From Sporosarcina luteola (GTDB taxonomy: Bacteria; Bacillota; Bacilli; Bacillales_A; Planococcaceae), in the NCBI RefSeq assembly GCF_023715535.1, contig NZ_JAMBOI010000002.1, positions 124,001 to 188,000 on the forward strand: a DNA stretch of 64,000 bases, in the 5' to 3' direction. This document shows, one piece after another, positions 63,605-64,000 of the stretch. Below the pieces are notes generated by a model, which did no database searches, was not told the origin of the DNA, and saw only the letters and a list, made by a program, of their open reading frames with translations. The position numbers and the translations under genes are program-made. Position 1 is the stretch's first letter; each line of letters starts with the position of its first letter.

Positions 63605-63633
63605 AAAAGACCCGTCAAAAACGGATCTTTTTT
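63605..63633 (-). terminator. Terminator of spoIVA
   Basis: On the minus strand AAAGATCCGT pairs with ACGGGTCTTT around a 5-nt loop and is followed by TATTTTTTT, about 90 bp after the spoIVA stop. Confidence 0.87.
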
Positions 63634-63724
63634 CTGAAAAACCGCTATATCACTTGACATATCAGGCTTTATCTAACCTCGAATAGTCGTAATAAATTGA
63701 ATGACCTAACGAAAGACTTCCTGT

Positions 63725-64000
63725 CTATACGATGAACGTAATCATACCCTTATTTCCATCATTGACCATCTGTTCGATTGTTTCTCTGAGCCTCTTCCTA
63801 GCGTTCGGCGGCACGGAGGACGTTTTGAAGCGGATGCTCTCCTTCATCACTTCATGCAATGGTGTACCGAAGAGCTGAGTTTGCCAAAGGGCTTCTCGGT
63901 CGTGAAGATAGGCATTCTTCAACTCCTTCAGCAAGTGATGGCTATGGAATTCCGAGCCGATCAAAGGGGAGAATTCCGCATCCATATCAATCCTGATGAT
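63725..64000 (-). CDS. spoIVA: Stage IV sporulation protein A, C-terminal part
   Basis: The last 91 or so residues of SpoIVA; the gene continues beyond the right edge. The sequence PLIGSEFHSHHLLKEL, LWQTQLFGTPLHEVMKES, PPNARKRLRETIEQMVNDG and the hydrophobic end GMITFIV match the SpoIVA C-terminal domain, which docks on SpoVM at the forespore surface and supports coat basement assembly. The spoIVA-hbs-mtrA order is that of B. subtilis. It marks the host as a spore former. Confidence 0.9.
   Translation of the reverse strand: MIRIDMDAEFSPLIGSEFHSHHLLKELKNAYLHDREALWQTQLFGTPLHEVMKESIRFKTSSVPPNARKRLRETIEQMVNDGNKGMITFIV

Overview
The window is chromosomal DNA from a low-to-mid GC, endospore-forming Bacillales species. 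It has rnpB of the Bacillus B type, spoIVA, gpsB, TRAP (mtrB), bacillithiol synthesis (bshA), menaquinone genes and a menaquinol:cytochrome c reductase (qcrABC). Gene order follows the Bacillus subtilis ypi/ypj/ypm/yps/ypp segment for most of its length. Protein style and the dispersed repeat suggest a Planococcaceae member such as Sporosarcina; that placement is inference, not proof.

Layout. Positions 1-10600 are accessory: the N-terminus of an ABC exporter, an SOS-type uvrX/yolD pair behind two LexA-like operators, an M23 peptidase, two lipoproteins and a lipoprotein fragment, menC, ilvE, niaR, an AT-rich glucose/sorbosone dehydrogenase-like gene and a small Tyr/Pro/Arg-rich protein. Positions 10740-16760 hold cspD, a zinc-finger protein, an RNase HI-like gene, a phosphoesterase, a sulfurtransferase and the fused dynamin dynA. 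Positions 16900-25730 hold a DinG/XPD-type helicase, a 23S rRNA methyltransferase-like gene, rnpB, gpsB, mrfB-mrfA, yppE and recU, and recU overlaps ponA. Positions 28400-29800 are a non-coding scar: the ponA terminator, a 77-nt hairpin, and a decayed ISL3-family transposase between two inverted copies of a dispersed repeat.

Positions 29814-44345 are a long minus-strand run: mazG-like, dapB, bshA, cca, birA, panBCD, dinG, ypmB, aspB, asnS, dnaD, nth, ypoC. Then come ypjC (plus strand), a YugP-like protease, ypjA, qcrABC, ypiFBA, and the aromatic amino acid genes aroC-aroB-aroH-hisC-tyrA-aroA with cheR and ndk upstream. The right end is spoIVA (partial), hbs, folE, mtrB, hepS, menG, hepT. A tandem array of stem-loop repeats lies between hbs and folE.

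Themes: DNA repair and replication (uvrX, mrfAB, recU, nth, dnaD, two DinG-like helicases), cofactors and electron transport (pantothenate, biotin ligation, menaquinone side chain, qcr), and aromatic and aspartate-family amino acids. Compared with B. subtilis, the trp genes are missing from the aro cluster although TRAP is kept, and mgsA/bshB1 and ypjB are missing from their usual slots. I found no CRISPR array, prophage, tRNA or obvious defence island. No novel multi-gene system stood out; the most unexplained items are the tandem stem-loop array, the dispersed repeat family and the small Y/P/R-rich protein.
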